Counted from the first letter of the stretch, positions 25,218 to 35,424 are shown. The stretch: DNA of 50,741 nt from Planctomycetota bacterium (GCA_016793265.1 JAEUHT010000021.1:1-50741), one strand, 5' to 3'. A program made the numbers and translations. The notes: a model not told the origin generated them from the sequence alone.

Positions 25218-26491
25218 TCGCCGACCTGATGCGCACGGTCCGGCTCGGGCTGAAGAGCCTGATGCTGCACAAGCTGCGCAGCTCGCTGACCACCGCCGGC
25301 ATCCTGTTCGGCGTCGCCTCGGTCATCGCCATGCTGGCCGTCGGCGAAGGCGCCAGCAAAGAGGCGCTCGACCGCTTCCGCGACATGGGCGTCAGCAACG
25401 TGCTGCTGCGCAGCAAGCGGCCGGAGGAGACGCAAGCGTCGTCGTCGAACAGCCGCTTCAGCATCAACGCCTTCGGCCTCAGCTACGCCGAGGCCGACCG
25501 CATCCAGGGGCTGCTGCCGACGACGACCGTCGTGCGCGTGCGCGAGGTGGTGCGCGGCGTCGTGCGCGGCGAGAACTGGAGCAGCACGATCACCGTCGGC
25601 ACCGAGCCGGACTTCCTGCGGGTGACCAACATGAAGATCCGCGAGGGTCGTTGGATCACGCCGCTGGACCTGCACAACCAGGAGAACGTCTGCGTGCTCG
25701 GCGAGAGCCTGGCGCGCAAGCTGTTCCCGCTGGAGAACCCGATGAACCAGACGGTGCTGGTCGGCACCGAGGATCGCTTCCGCATCGTCGGCCTGCTGGA
25801 CTACCAGGGCCGCGCCGCCGGCGCCGCCGGCACCACCTACGACGAGTGCGTGTTCGTGCCGCTGAGCTCGTCGCGCCGCCGCTTCGGCGACACGGTGCTC
25901 AACCCGACCAACAACCGCTTCGAGAACATCGAGCTCAACGAGATCAAGGTGCAGGCCCGGGACGGCGGCGAGGTGGAGGCGGTCGCCAACGTGCTGCGCG
26001 AGCTGCTGCTGCCGAAGAACGGCTCCTCGGTGCACAAGGACAAGGGCGACGTCGAGATCACCGTGCCGCTCGAACTGCTGCAGCAGGCCGAGGCCTCGAA
26101 GCGCATGTTCAACCTCGTGCTCGCGGTCATCGCCAGCATCTCGCTGCTGGTCGGCGGCATCGGCATCATGAACGTGATGCTGGCGACGGTGACCGAACGC
26201 ACGCGCGAGATCGGCATCCGTCGCGCGCTCGGCGCCAAGAAGAAGCACATCATCCAGCAGTTCCTGGTCGAAGCCGGCGTGTTGTCGGCGCTCGGCGGCC
26301 TCGCCGGCGTCGCCCTCGGCATGGCGGTGCCCTACGGCATCGAGCACTTCTTCGAGCAGAAGACCCTCATCCTGCCGCCGCACGTGCTGCTCGCCTTCGG
26401 CATCTCGGCTGCGGTCGGCGTCGTGTTCGGCATCTACCCGGCCTGGCGCGCGGCCAACATGGACCCGGTCGAGGCCCTGCGCCACGAGTGA
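25214..26491 (+). CDS. ABC exporter permease, MacB/FtsX-type
   Basis: A 425-residue permease with the MacB layout: a first membrane helix near residue 30 (SLTTAGILFGVASVIAML), a large periplasmic domain (about 60-290), and three C-terminal helices including ISLLVGGIGIMNVMLATVTE, followed by RTREIGIRRALGAKK. This TERTREIGIRRALG motif is highly characteristic of the MacB_PCD/FtsX family. The complex probably exports a peptide, lipid or lipoprotein-like substrate by mechanotransmission rather than through a transmembrane channel. It is the last gene of the four-gene export operon and ends two bases short of the convergent HD-like gene. Confidence 0.92.
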   Translation: MIADLMRTVRLGLKSLMLHKLRSSLTTAGILFGVASVIAMLAVGEGASKEALDRFRDMGVSNVLLRSKRPEETQASSSNSRFSINAFGLSYAEADRIQGLLPTTTVVRVREVVRGVVRGENWSSTITVGTEPDFLRVTNMKIREGRWITPLDLHNQENVCVLGESLARKLFPLENPMNQTVLVGTEDRFRIVGLLDYQGRAAGAAGTTYDECVFVPLSSSRRRFGDTVLNPTNNRFENIELNEIKVQARDGGEVEAVANVLRELLLPKNGSSVHKDKGDVEITVPLELLQQAEASKRMFNLVLAVIASISLLVGGIGIMNVMLATVTERTREIGIRRALGAKKKHIIQQFLVEAGVLSALGGLAGVALGMAVPYGIEHFFEQKTLILPPHVLLAFGISAAVGVVFGIYPAWRAANMDPVEALRHE

Positions 26492-26493
26492 GT

Positions 26494-27504
26494 TCAGGCC
26501 GCACCGGCGAACGCGGCGCGCAACACGTCGAGCAGTTCGGGTTCGCCGGTCGGCGGCGCCGCCGCCAACGCAGCACCGAGGTCCAGAGCGCCGCGGTCCA
26601 GGGCCGTCAACACGTCGCCGGCGACCCGCGCCAGCGCCGCCGGGATCGCGGCGCCGAGCGCGTCGTCGACGCCTCGCGCCACCAACGCCGCGCGCAGCCA
26701 GAGGTCGTCGGCACCACGCTGCAGCAACCAGACGAACGCCGCCGGCCCGGGGTGCGCCTCGTCGAGCACCTCGCCGACGCCCTGCAGCAGCGCCGCCACG
26801 CCGAGTTCGGCGAGCCGGTGCTCGGGCCAACCGAGCACTCGCCCGAACGCCGACGCCAACACCGCGGCCGCCGTGGCGCGCGACAGCCGCGCCGGGTCCT
26901 GCTGCAGCAGCATCAGCGGCTCCAGCCCACCCGGGGTCGACAGCAACCGCTCGACGACCGCCTGCACCGCGACCTTGCCGACCGCGGGGTCGAGCCCGGG
27001 GATGCGGCGCAGGCCGGCGACCAGGCGGTGCTGCAGGAACACCGCCTGCAGCCGCGAATCCGGCAGGTCGTGAGGTTCGACGCCACGCTGCAGCGGCAGC
27101 GGCGGCGGCTCGTCGGCGGCCGCTTCGTCGTGTTCGCGCTGCACCTCGATGCCCGCGGGCCACGGTTCGTCGTCGCGGTCGGGCACGATGCGCAACAGGC
27201 GGCGCGCGGCGACCACCAGCGCCTCGGCCCGCACCTCGCGCGAGATGCGCAGGGTGGTGATGTGCGCGCCCTGCAGCGCCGCCAGCAGGCCACGCACCGC
27301 CGGCAACATGCGGGCATCGAGTGGCACCGCGACGCCGTCGACCTGCAGTGCCCCGGCGACCACCTGCAGGCAGACGAACAACGACCCCGGGGACGCCGAG
27401 GTCGCCAGGCTGTGTTCGGCGGCGACCGAAGCACGCTCGAACTCCGGACCGCCGGCGCGGCCGGCCTCCAGCAACTGCCACAACGAGACGACGCCGTTCT
27501 GCAA
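26494..27504 (-). CDS. Degenerate HD-domain-like protein
   Basis: A 336-residue cytoplasmic protein, mostly Ala/Leu-rich helices, that I do not recognise by name. The first 130 residues contain a region like the N-terminal helper part seen in HD-GYP proteins (LFVCLQVVAGALQVDGVAVPLD). The middle reads LAELGVAALLQGVGEVL, where a true HD-GYP protein would have something like LGLAALLHDIGKI. The HD pair and the Lys are therefore missing and catalysis is unlikely. The start is a TTG at 27504, fixed by a perfect AGGAGG ribosome site five bases upstream. It follows the response regulator by 32 bases and is the last gene of the signalling run, so it may be a regulator output or scaffold. Confidence 0.6.
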   Translation of the reverse strand: MQNGVVSLWQLLEAGRAGGPEFERASVAAEHSLATSASPGSLFVCLQVVAGALQVDGVAVPLDARMLPAVRGLLAALQGAHITTLRISREVRAEALVVAARRLLRIVPDRDDEPWPAGIEVQREHDEAAADEPPPLPLQRGVEPHDLPDSRLQAVFLQHRLVAGLRRIPGLDPAVGKVAVQAVVERLLSTPGGLEPLMLLQQDPARLSRATAAAVLASAFGRVLGWPEHRLAELGVAALLQGVGEVLDEAHPGPAAFVWLLQRGADDLWLRAALVARGVDDALGAAIPAALARVAGDVLTALDRGALDLGAALAAAPPTGEPELLDVLRAAFAGAA

Positions 27505-27509
27505 CCGGA

Positions 27510-27515
27510 CCTCCT
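27510..27515 (-). promoter_or_regulatory. Shine-Dalgarno site fixing a TTG start
   Basis: Read on the minus strand this is AGGAGG, separated by TCCGG from the TTG at 27504. It is one of the few textbook ribosome sites in the window. It decides a non-ATG start for the degenerate HD-like gene. Confidence 0.75.
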
Positions 27516-27536
27516 GTCACCGCGCGCAGCGGCGGC

Positions 27537-27911
27537 TCAGGCCCGCTGGCTGACGTGCTTCTCGACCAGTTCGATCAGTTCGTCGGGTTCGAACGGCTTG
27601 CGGAAGTAGTCGGCGGCGCCCATCTCGGCGCTCTTCTGGTGGCCGCGGGCATGCTCGCGGGCGGTGAAGATCACCACCGGGATGCCGGCCGTGGCAGCCT
27701 CGCGCTTCAAACGCGTCAGCGTCTCCCAACCGTCGATGCCCGGCATCATGATGTCGAGCAGGATCAGGTCGGGGGTCTGCGCCCGCGCCTTGGCGATGCC
27801 GTCTTCGCCGTTGGTCGCGGACTCGACGCGGAAGCCGGCTGCCTCCAACACCATCTGGGTGGAGACGATGATCAGCTTCTCGTCTTCGATGATCAGGACG
27901 GTTCGTTGCAT
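27537..27911 (-). CDS. Single-domain response regulator
   Basis: A 124-residue receiver domain with no output domain. The acidic pocket is Glu9/Asp10, the phospho-acceptor Asp53 is in LLDIMMPG, the switch Thr is in FTAR, and Lys105 is in YFRKPF, so it is fully active in principle. It is encoded 11 bases after the histidine kinase and is almost certainly its partner. A stand-alone receiver of this size usually acts by protein contact, like CheY or Spo0F. Candidate targets in the same run are the HD-like protein encoded downstream and the STAS protein upstream. An AGAGG ribosome site lies 8 bases before the ATG at 27911. Confidence 0.93.
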   Translation of the reverse strand: MQRTVLIIEDEKLIIVSTQMVLEAAGFRVESATNGEDGIAKARAQTPDLILLDIMMPGIDGWETLTRLKREAATAGIPVVIFTAREHARGHQKSAEMGAADYFRKPFEPDELIELVEKHVSQRA

Positions 27912-27922
27912 GACTGATGCCT

Positions 27923-29485
27923 CTACTTGGTCGCCGCGTCCTGGACGTCGGCGTGCGCGAACTGCCGATACGTCGGCAGCATGAAGGAGAAATCGGCTCC
28001 TTGACCCAGCTGGCTGGAGACCTCGATACGACTTCCGTGCGCCTCGACGATGCCGCGGGCCACGAACAGGCCGAGGCCGGCGCCGCCGTGGTGGCGCGTC
28101 AGCGGATCCTCGACCTGGAAGAACTTCTCGAAGATGCGGCGCAGGTAGCGCGGATCGATGCCGATGCCGTCGTCCTTGACGCGGAAGCGCAGCCCGTCGC
28201 CTTCGTTGCGGATCGACACGTCGATGCGGCCGCCATCGCGGGAGAACTTCACCGCGTTCTCGATCAGCGCCTGGCAGGCGCGACGCAGGTCGGCCCGGTC
28301 GGCGAACAGGCGCTGCTCGCTCTCGTCGACCACGAAGGTGAGCTCGATGTGGCGATCGCGCGCCGGCTGCTCGAACGGCGCCAGCATGCCGGCGGCGAAC
28401 TCGCCGACCGGCACCACCTCGCGGTCCTGGCCGTAGTCGGCCGACTCCAGGTTGCCGAGGTTGATGAGCTTGTCGATCTGGTGCTCGAGCCGCACCGACT
28501 GCTCGCGGATCGACTCGCAGACGCGCAGTTGCCGGTCGGAGAGCTCGCCGAGCGTGCCCTTCGTCATCATCGTCGCGAACGTCTTGATGCCGGTCAGCGG
28601 CGTGCGCAGCTCGTGGGCGACGATCGACAGGTACTGGTTCTTGAGCTGGTCGGTCTTGAACTCGGCGGTGACGTCGCGCAGCACCGTCAGCACGCCGGCC
28701 GGCTGGCCGCGGTAGTCGTGCACGCGGCTGGTCATGCACTTGATGTAGAGCAGGTCCTGCTCGGTGTGGTGCACCTCGACCGTCTGGCAGGCCTCCTTCT
28801 GCGTCGCCATGCGGCCGTGGTCGGCGGCCAACGTCTGCAGCAGGTCGCGGCGGCCCTGCAGCGCGGCGAGCGGTCGGCCCAGCGCGACGAACGACTTGGT
28901 GCCGAGCAGATCCTCGGCGACCGGGTTCATCAGCGTGACGTTGCCGGCACGGTCGACGAAGACGATGCCGTCCATGATGTTGGTGATGATGGTCATCAGC
29001 CGCGACAGATCGAGGAAGAAGGTCTCCTGGCTCTCCTGGAACCGGTGCGCCTGGTGCTCGCATCGACGCTTCAGCTCCTCCGACTGGAAGCGCAATCGGC
29101 GCACTTCGTCGGCGGTGACACGCGCAGCGCGGCGCCGTTGCCGCACCCGCTCCAGCGCCGCCTGCACGGCGTGCGCATCGGCATCGACGGGCAGCGTGCC
29201 GAGACAACCGAGCCGCAGGGCGTGTTCGAGCGCGCGGGCGTCCGGCTGACCGTCGACGGCAAGCAGCAGGCCGACGTGGGCCGCGGCCGCCGCCGCGGCG
29301 AAGTCCTCGCCGAGCTCGGGCGCGACCACGCTCGCCACCACCGCACACTCGACGTCGCCGGCGCCGATGGCTGCGACCGCCGAGGTCGCGTCGAGCGGCC
29401 CGCTGGTGGGCAGACCGAGCACGTCGAAGGCGCCGAGCAGCCGACGTGCGCCCGCCGGTTCGCGATCGAGGACGAGGATGCTCAT
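27923..29485 (-). CDS. Histidine kinase with degenerate receiver and PAS
   Basis: A 520-residue soluble kinase. Residues 1-115 keep the shape of a receiver (ILVLDREP at the start), but the phospho-acceptor position is Ser52 in VVASVVAP and the conserved Lys is replaced in GTLPVDA, so it cannot be phosphorylated normally. A linker helix and a PAS domain (about 160-275, with MDGIVFVDRAGNVTLMN) follow. HisKA has the phospho-acceptor His291 in SIVAHELRTPLTGI, and HATPase has NAVKFS, DDGIGID and GGAGLGLFVARGIVEAHG. There are no membrane segments. It is encoded with the stand-alone response regulator 11 bases downstream. A GGGAG ribosome site lies about 9 bases before the ATG. Confidence 0.93.
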   Translation of the reverse strand: MSILVLDREPAGARRLLGAFDVLGLPTSGPLDATSAVAAIGAGDVECAVVASVVAPELGEDFAAAAAAAHVGLLLAVDGQPDARALEHALRLGCLGTLPVDADAHAVQAALERVRQRRRAARVTADEVRRLRFQSEELKRRCEHQAHRFQESQETFFLDLSRLMTIITNIMDGIVFVDRAGNVTLMNPVAEDLLGTKSFVALGRPLAALQGRRDLLQTLAADHGRMATQKEACQTVEVHHTEQDLLYIKCMTSRVHDYRGQPAGVLTVLRDVTAEFKTDQLKNQYLSIVAHELRTPLTGIKTFATMMTKGTLGELSDRQLRVCESIREQSVRLEHQIDKLINLGNLESADYGQDREVVPVGEFAAGMLAPFEQPARDRHIELTFVVDESEQRLFADRADLRRACQALIENAVKFSRDGGRIDVSIRNEGDGLRFRVKDDGIGIDPRYLRRIFEKFFQVEDPLTRHHGGAGLGLFVARGIVEAHGSRIEVSSQLGQGADFSFMLPTYRQFAHADVQDAATK

Positions 29486-29556
29486 GGTCTGGCTCCCGGG
29501 TGGCAGGCCTGCCGTCGTGCGCGGCCCGCGCCGCCGCCTCCGGTGCCGTCGCCGAC

Positions 29557-29946
29557 TCAGCTGCCGGACTTGATGGCCTGCAGCGCGTCGTCTTCCTTCT
29601 CGAAGATCGACAGGTGCTTCGAGATGCGCATGATCTCGAAGATCTTGACGATGAACGGCTTGATGTTGCTCAGGTAGAGCTTGCAGTTGCGCGACGACGT
29701 CACGTTGTTGGCAACGATGATCAGGCCGACGCCGCAGCTGTCGATGATCTTGACGTTGTCGAGGTTGAGCACGAAGTGCTGATAGCCGTCCTCGATCTTG
29801 GCGTTGATCGTCTCCTTCAAGGACTCCTTGAGGGAGTCCGTGACGTAGAAGTTCAGGCTGCGGTCATTGAAGGAGATGATGACCGTCTTGTCGTCCTTCA
29901 GAGCCGTGACGGAGAGGCCCTGGCTCTTCTTGCCAACGATTTCCAT
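29557..29946 (-). CDS. STAS-domain anti-anti-sigma-like protein
   Basis: A 129-residue STAS protein. The core NLDNVKIIDSCGVGLIIVANN carries Ser70 in the D-S-x-G motif, the residue phosphorylated in SpoIIAA/RsbV-type antagonists. It would switch a partner anti-sigma kinase or a signalling complex. The ATG at 29946 is preceded by AGGAAA. The gene is visibly less GC-rich than all its neighbours (about 55% by eye against about 70%) and uses Lys, Ile and Asn codons heavily, which suggests either strong constraint on the protein or a different history. It lies 71 bases upstream of the kinase gene and 196 bases downstream of the Myb/SANT-like gene. No anti-sigma kinase or sigma factor is in the window. 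Confidence 0.85.
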   Translation of the reverse strand: MEIVGKKSQGLSVTALKDDKTVIISFNDRSLNFYVTDSLKESLKETINAKIEDGYQHFVLNLDNVKIIDSCGVGLIIVANNVTSSRNCKLYLSNIKPFIVKIFEIMRISKHLSIFEKEDDALQAIKSGS

Positions 29947-30142
29947 GGTTTCCTCGTGATCGGGTCGGGCTCGGCGGACCGACACCGCCCCTGCATCGGC
30001 AGCGACCCTGACGGAGGTTGAGGCATCGCTGGAGAAATGCGGGGGAAATCCCCTGGCCAGGCGGCGCACGCCGGCGACAAGCACCCGTGGCACCGGGGCT
30101 GCGCGATCGGCGGTCACGCCGCTACCGACGCGGCGAACGCCG

Positions 30143-30906
30143 TCAGCCGGCGGTCGCGTCCTGCTGCGCCGGCGCCGACGGCTCGTCACCACCGCCGTTG
30201 CCGCCGCCGCCGTAGCGGATGGCGACGTTGAGGCGGCCGAGGTCGGCGAGCAGGGTCGCGCTCTTGCGCAACCCGAGCAGGTTGGCCTTGTTCGCCACCG
30301 AAGCGACGGTGCGGCCGAGCAGGCGCGCCACTTCGAGGTTGTCGCGGTCGGCGTAGACCTGGCGCAGCCGCTCGATCTGGTCCGCCGACCAGCGCGGCAT
30401 CGGCTGGCGCGCCCGCGCGACCTTGTCGGTGCCACCGCCGGCGGCGCTGGCGGCGAAGCGCTTGTCCTTGGCCAGACAGTAGCGCGCAGCCATGCGGCCG
30501 ATGTCGTCCCCCGCGCGCTGCAGGCAGACCTCGAGGTCGTGATCGAGCCGGGTGCCGTAGAGCTCCTTCAACCGCAGCACCTCCTCGCGCGACCAGGGCC
30601 CGCTGCGACGATCCGCGCGCAGCGCGTCGGCGCGCTCCTGCACGACGGCCGAGGGCCGGCCGAGCATGATGGCGAGCAGGCGCGGTTCGACCGCTCCCCA
30701 CGACTCCTGCAGCCGGGCATCGTCGCTGGCTGTCCAGCGCCCGCGGCGGGCCGGCACCTTCAGCAGCTCCTCCGCCTTGCGGCGCACACAGTCCTCGGTG
30801 CGTCGCAGCAGGTGGGCCGTGGACGCCACCCCTCGCCTCGGCAGCAACTGCCGCAGGCGCTCCAGCTCCTGCACCGACCAGTTGCCTCGTCGCAGCGGGC
30901 GCTCGC

Positions 30907-30910
<4 letters not shown>
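30143..30910 (-). CDS. Four-repeat Myb/SANT-like protein
   Basis: A 255-residue protein starting at GTG 30910, which makes a GTGA overlap with the ptsI stop. It contains four spaced repeats that each open with an aromatic-basic W-[ST]-x-x-[ED/DQ] pattern: NWSVQELERLRQL (Trp11), RWTASDDARLQES (Trp59), PWSREEVLRLKELY (Trp106) and RWSADQIERLRQVY (Trp174). Each continues with a helix and an R/T-containing turn such as LLGRTVASVANKANLLGL or MLGRPSAVVQERADAL. This resembles SANT/Myb-type three-helix DNA-binding repeats, common in eukaryotes and known in some planctomycetes. The C-terminus is a Gly-rich tail. Probably a DNA-binding regulator; the target is unknown. Translational coupling to ptsI links it to sugar-phosphotransfer signalling. 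Confidence 0.7.
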
Positions 30911-32676
<1,766 letters not shown>

Positions 32677-32682
32677 ACCGGT

Positions 32683-32708
32683 GGCACCTGTTTTTCCAGG
32701 ACGGTGCC
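32683..32708 (-). promoter_or_regulatory. Hairpin overlapping the ptsI ribosome site
   Basis: In the ptsI leader GGCACC (5' arm) can pair with GGTGCC (3' arm). The enclosed loop contains a nested CCTG-GAAAAA-CAGG hairpin. The likely ribosome site AGGTG, eight bases before the ATG, lies inside the 3' arm, so folding could hide it. The pairing is seen in the sequence; the regulatory effect is inferred. Confidence 0.35.
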
Positions 32709-32784
32709 GCAGTTTGCAACATGCGTGCTCAACCGGAGCCCCCAGGTGTGCCGATCCACGATGCGCCGCGAGGCGCCAACGCCC

Positions 32785-34287
32785 ATGAAGAGAGTGCACG
32801 AGCAGACTCCTGCAGCCCACGAGCTGCCCAACTTCCTCGACGATGCCCCTGCTGCCGAAGTGGTCGAGACCACCGCGGCGGAAGCCGGGGTCGACGCCGG
32901 GGTCGACACCGACACCGACACCGACACCGAGACCGAGACCACGACCGTGGCGGCGGACGAGCCGGCGGTGGCCAACGAGGGCGGCGAAGCGGCGGCGGCG
33001 GCGGTGGCAGAGTTCGTAGCAGCCCCGGTCGAAGCACCGCGTCAGCGCTCCTCGCGCCGCCGCCAGCCCCGCGGCGAGCCGGCAGCCGCAGCCACACCCG
33101 CCGGGGGCGCAGGGGCGATGCTGCTCGGCGCCGCTGCGGCGGCCTTCGGCGTCGTCGCCGAGGTGGTGCCCAAGGTCGCGGCGATGCTGCCGCCGGTGCT
33201 CGGCAACGGCAATCTGCTGCTGCTCGGCGCCGTGCTGGCCGGCGTCGGCATGGTGCGCCGCCGCGTCGCCCAGGTCGAACAGCGCCTGGTCGCCGCCGAA
33301 GCGGCCCGCACGGACTCGGACGACCTGCTGCGCGACAGCCTGCAGGCGCTGGTCGAAGCCCACGCCGAGACGGGCGCGTCGCCGCTGGCCAGCGAGGACG
33401 TGCAGCAGGTGCTGCTCAACCTGCAGCGCCAGGACACCAAGATCAACAACCTGACCAAGGCGCTGAAGATGTACGGCAAGCCGCTGCTCGACATCGCCGG
33501 CCAGACCACCGAACTGGCGGGCAGCCTGGCGCAGGTGCGCGCGCTGGTCGAAGGCGGCACCGAGTCGAACCGCCAGGCCGCCGGGCGGCTGGAGACGCAG
33601 CTGCGCAGCCTGGCCGGCGCCAAGCCCGGCATCGGCGACGTGCTGACGCAGCTGGCGACGCTGGAGACGGCGTTCCGCGCCCAGGCGTCGAAACCGCCGG
33701 CGATGCCCTCGATCGAGCCGCTGCAGCACCAGGGCAACCGGCTCGAAGTGGCCGTCGCGGCGATCGCGCAGCGCCTGGAGGACAACGAGGTGCGCAAGAG
33801 CCTGCTGCGGCTCGAGGACGCCAGCACGAAGGCGCAGAAGGAGGTCGAGACGCTGCGCCGCGGCGACGTCGTGCGCGAGGTGGCGACCCAGCTGCAACAG
33901 CGCTTCGACGCCGCGACCGCCCAGCTCAGCGACGGCATGGCGAAGATGCGCGACAGCAACCTCGGCGGGCTCGAGAACACCGTGCGCGACATCCAGCGGG
34001 AGGTCGCCGGGCTGGCGACCGCGGTCGCGCAGATCCAGGCGGCCGTCAAGAACGGCGCCCGTCCCGCCGCGGCACCGGCGACCAGTACGGCGCCCGCCGC
34101 GCCCGCGCCGGCGGCGCCGGCCGCCACTGGCAGCGAACCGGGCCCCGGCCAATCGACCACCCCGGCTCCGGCTCCGGCGGCGGCCCCGACCGCCGGCAGT
34201 GCCTCCGGCTACCAGACCGGCGCGCGCAACAGCGGCAGCAAGAACGTGCTGGGCGCCATCGCCAAGCTGAAGCAGATGAAGAACTGA
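32785..34287 (+). CDS. Membrane-associated coiled-coil protein, unknown function
   Basis: A 500-residue protein, not recognised. ATG 32785 is used; an in-frame ATG at 32761 is possible. Residues 1-95 are acidic and disordered, with a Thr-Asp then Thr-Glu repeat near 40-52. A hydrophobic Ala/Gly/Leu region (about 110-155, with MLLGAAAAAFGVVAEVV and LLLLGAVLAGVGMV) could be one or two membrane helices. Residues 160-425 are a long, charged helical coiled coil rich in Gln, Glu and Leu. The C-terminal tail is Ala/Pro/Gly-rich and ends in the basic NVLGAIAKLKQMKN. The architecture suggests a membrane-anchored structural or scaffolding protein. It lies divergent from ptsI and 30 bases upstream of the mutarotase fusion gene. 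Confidence 0.65.
   Translation: MKRVHEQTPAAHELPNFLDDAPAAEVVETTAAEAGVDAGVDTDTDTDTETETTTVAADEPAVANEGGEAAAAAVAEFVAAPVEAPRQRSSRRRQPRGEPAAAATPAGGAGAMLLGAAAAAFGVVAEVVPKVAAMLPPVLGNGNLLLLGAVLAGVGMVRRRVAQVEQRLVAAEAARTDSDDLLRDSLQALVEAHAETGASPLASEDVQQVLLNLQRQDTKINNLTKALKMYGKPLLDIAGQTTELAGSLAQVRALVEGGTESNRQAAGRLETQLRSLAGAKPGIGDVLTQLATLETAFRAQASKPPAMPSIEPLQHQGNRLEVAVAAIAQRLEDNEVRKSLLRLEDASTKAQKEVETLRRGDVVREVATQLQQRFDAATAQLSDGMAKMRDSNLGGLENTVRDIQREVAGLATAVAQIQAAVKNGARPAAAPATSTAPAAPAPAAPAATGSEPGPGQSTTPAPAPAAAPTAGSASGYQTGARNSGSKNVLGAIAKLKQMKN
32905..32946 (+). repeat. GACACC tandem repeat encoding Asp-Thr
   Basis: Four exact copies of the hexamer GACACC are followed by two GAGACC and a degenerate copy. They encode a short Asp-Thr then Glu-Thr repeat in the acidic N-terminal region of the coiled-coil protein. 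Being a perfect in-frame hexamer repeat, it could change length by slippage without breaking the frame. Confidence 0.8.
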
Positions 34288-34317
34288 GCTTCTGCTTCGG
34301 CGGCGTACGCTCGCGGC

Positions 34318-35424
34318 ATGGTCCCCTGCGATAGCCGCCGCTGCCCGGCCTGCGGCGCCCCGAACTCCTGCGCCATGGCGACGGCCGCCGGCCCCGCCGA
34401 TGCCGCCGCGCCCTGCTGGTGCCACGACGTGCCCATCGACCCACGAACGCTCGCGGCGCTGCCCGCCGCCGCCCGCGGCGTCGCCTGCTTGTGCCGCGCT
34501 TGCGCCACCGGCCGTATGCCGGCCGCACGTGACAACGACGGCGGCGTCCGCTGCAATGCGCCGATGCCATGCTTGCCCCCCGGCGTCACCCTCACCCAGG
34601 ACCCTGGCGGCCGGCAAGCGCTGCAGCTGACCGGCGCCGGTGGCACCGTGCTGGTGGCGATGTGTGGCGCCCAGGTGCTGTCGTGGCGGGTCGCCAGCGG
34701 TGACGTGCTGTGGACCGCGAGCCGCGGCGAGTTCACCGCCGGCAAGGCCGTGCGCGGCGGCATCCCGCTGGTGTTCCCCTGGCTCGGCAACCACCCCCAC
34801 GACCCCACGCTGCCGGCGCACGGCGTCGTGCGAACGCTCGATTGGCGCTTCGTGCGCGCGGCGGCGACGCCCGAGGTCGTGTTGGAGACGAACGACACCG
34901 AGCACACGCGCCGGCTGTGGCCGCACGCGTTCCACTGTGAACTCACGGTCCGCGTCGCCGACGGCCTCGACCTGACCTGGACGACCACGAACACCGACGA
35001 CGTGCCGCTGCGCTTCGAAGAGGCGCTGCACAGCTACTTCGCCGTCGGCGACGTACTCACCGCGAGTGTTCACGGCCTCGAGGGCGTCGCCTGCACCGAG
35101 ACGGCGAGCGCGCCGGAGCCGGCGTGGGACCCCCACGCCCCGCTGCGCTTCCGGGCCGAGACCGACCGCATCTTCCACGGCGTCGGCGACCACCTCGAAT
35201 TGGACGCGCCGGCGTTGCCGCGCCGCGTGCAGCTGCACACCACGCACGCCCACAGCACCATCGTCTGGAACCCCTGGCCGGCCAAGGGCGACCGCATGAC
35301 CCAGATGGCGCCCGGCGACTGGCGCCGGTTCTGCTGCGTCGAGACCGCGAACGTGCGCGAACACGCGGTCACGCTGGGCCCCGGCGAACGCCACACCCTG
35401 CGGCTCGTGCTGCGGTGCGCCTGA
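34318..35424 (+). CDS. Cys-rich CWC domain fused to hexose-6-phosphate mutarotase
   Basis: A 368-residue protein with two parts in one frame. Residues 1-65 hold nine cysteines in the pattern CPACGAPNSC, then CWC at 33-35, then CLCRAC, the layout of the small Cys_rich_CWC (PF14375) family, probably metal-binding. Residues about 85-368 are an aldose-1-epimerase-like beta-sandwich of the YeaD group: AVRGGIPLVFPWLGNHP, AHGVVRTLDWRF and RFEEALHSYF. YeaD interconverts the anomers of glucose 6-phosphate. The CWC domain is normally a separate small protein, so this is an unusual fusion unless translation also starts internally, for example at ATG 34561. No ribosome site is seen before the ATG at 34318. 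Confidence 0.82.
   Translation: MVPCDSRRCPACGAPNSCAMATAAGPADAAAPCWCHDVPIDPRTLAALPAAARGVACLCRACATGRMPAARDNDGGVRCNAPMPCLPPGVTLTQDPGGRQALQLTGAGGTVLVAMCGAQVLSWRVASGDVLWTASRGEFTAGKAVRGGIPLVFPWLGNHPHDPTLPAHGVVRTLDWRFVRAAATPEVVLETNDTEHTRRLWPHAFHCELTVRVADGLDLTWTTTNTDDVPLRFEEALHSYFAVGDVLTASVHGLEGVACTETASAPEPAWDPHAPLRFRAETDRIFHGVGDHLELDAPALPRRVQLHTTHAHSTIVWNPWPAKGDRMTQMAPGDWRRFCCVETANVREHAVTLGPGERHTLRLVLRCA

Noticed and set aside
32677..35394. A minus-strand frame that continues far upstream of the ptsI start, giving 1495 codons.
   Set aside because: The enzyme I N-terminus begins at 32676. The upstream part is antisense to the coiled-coil and mutarotase genes and has no homology.
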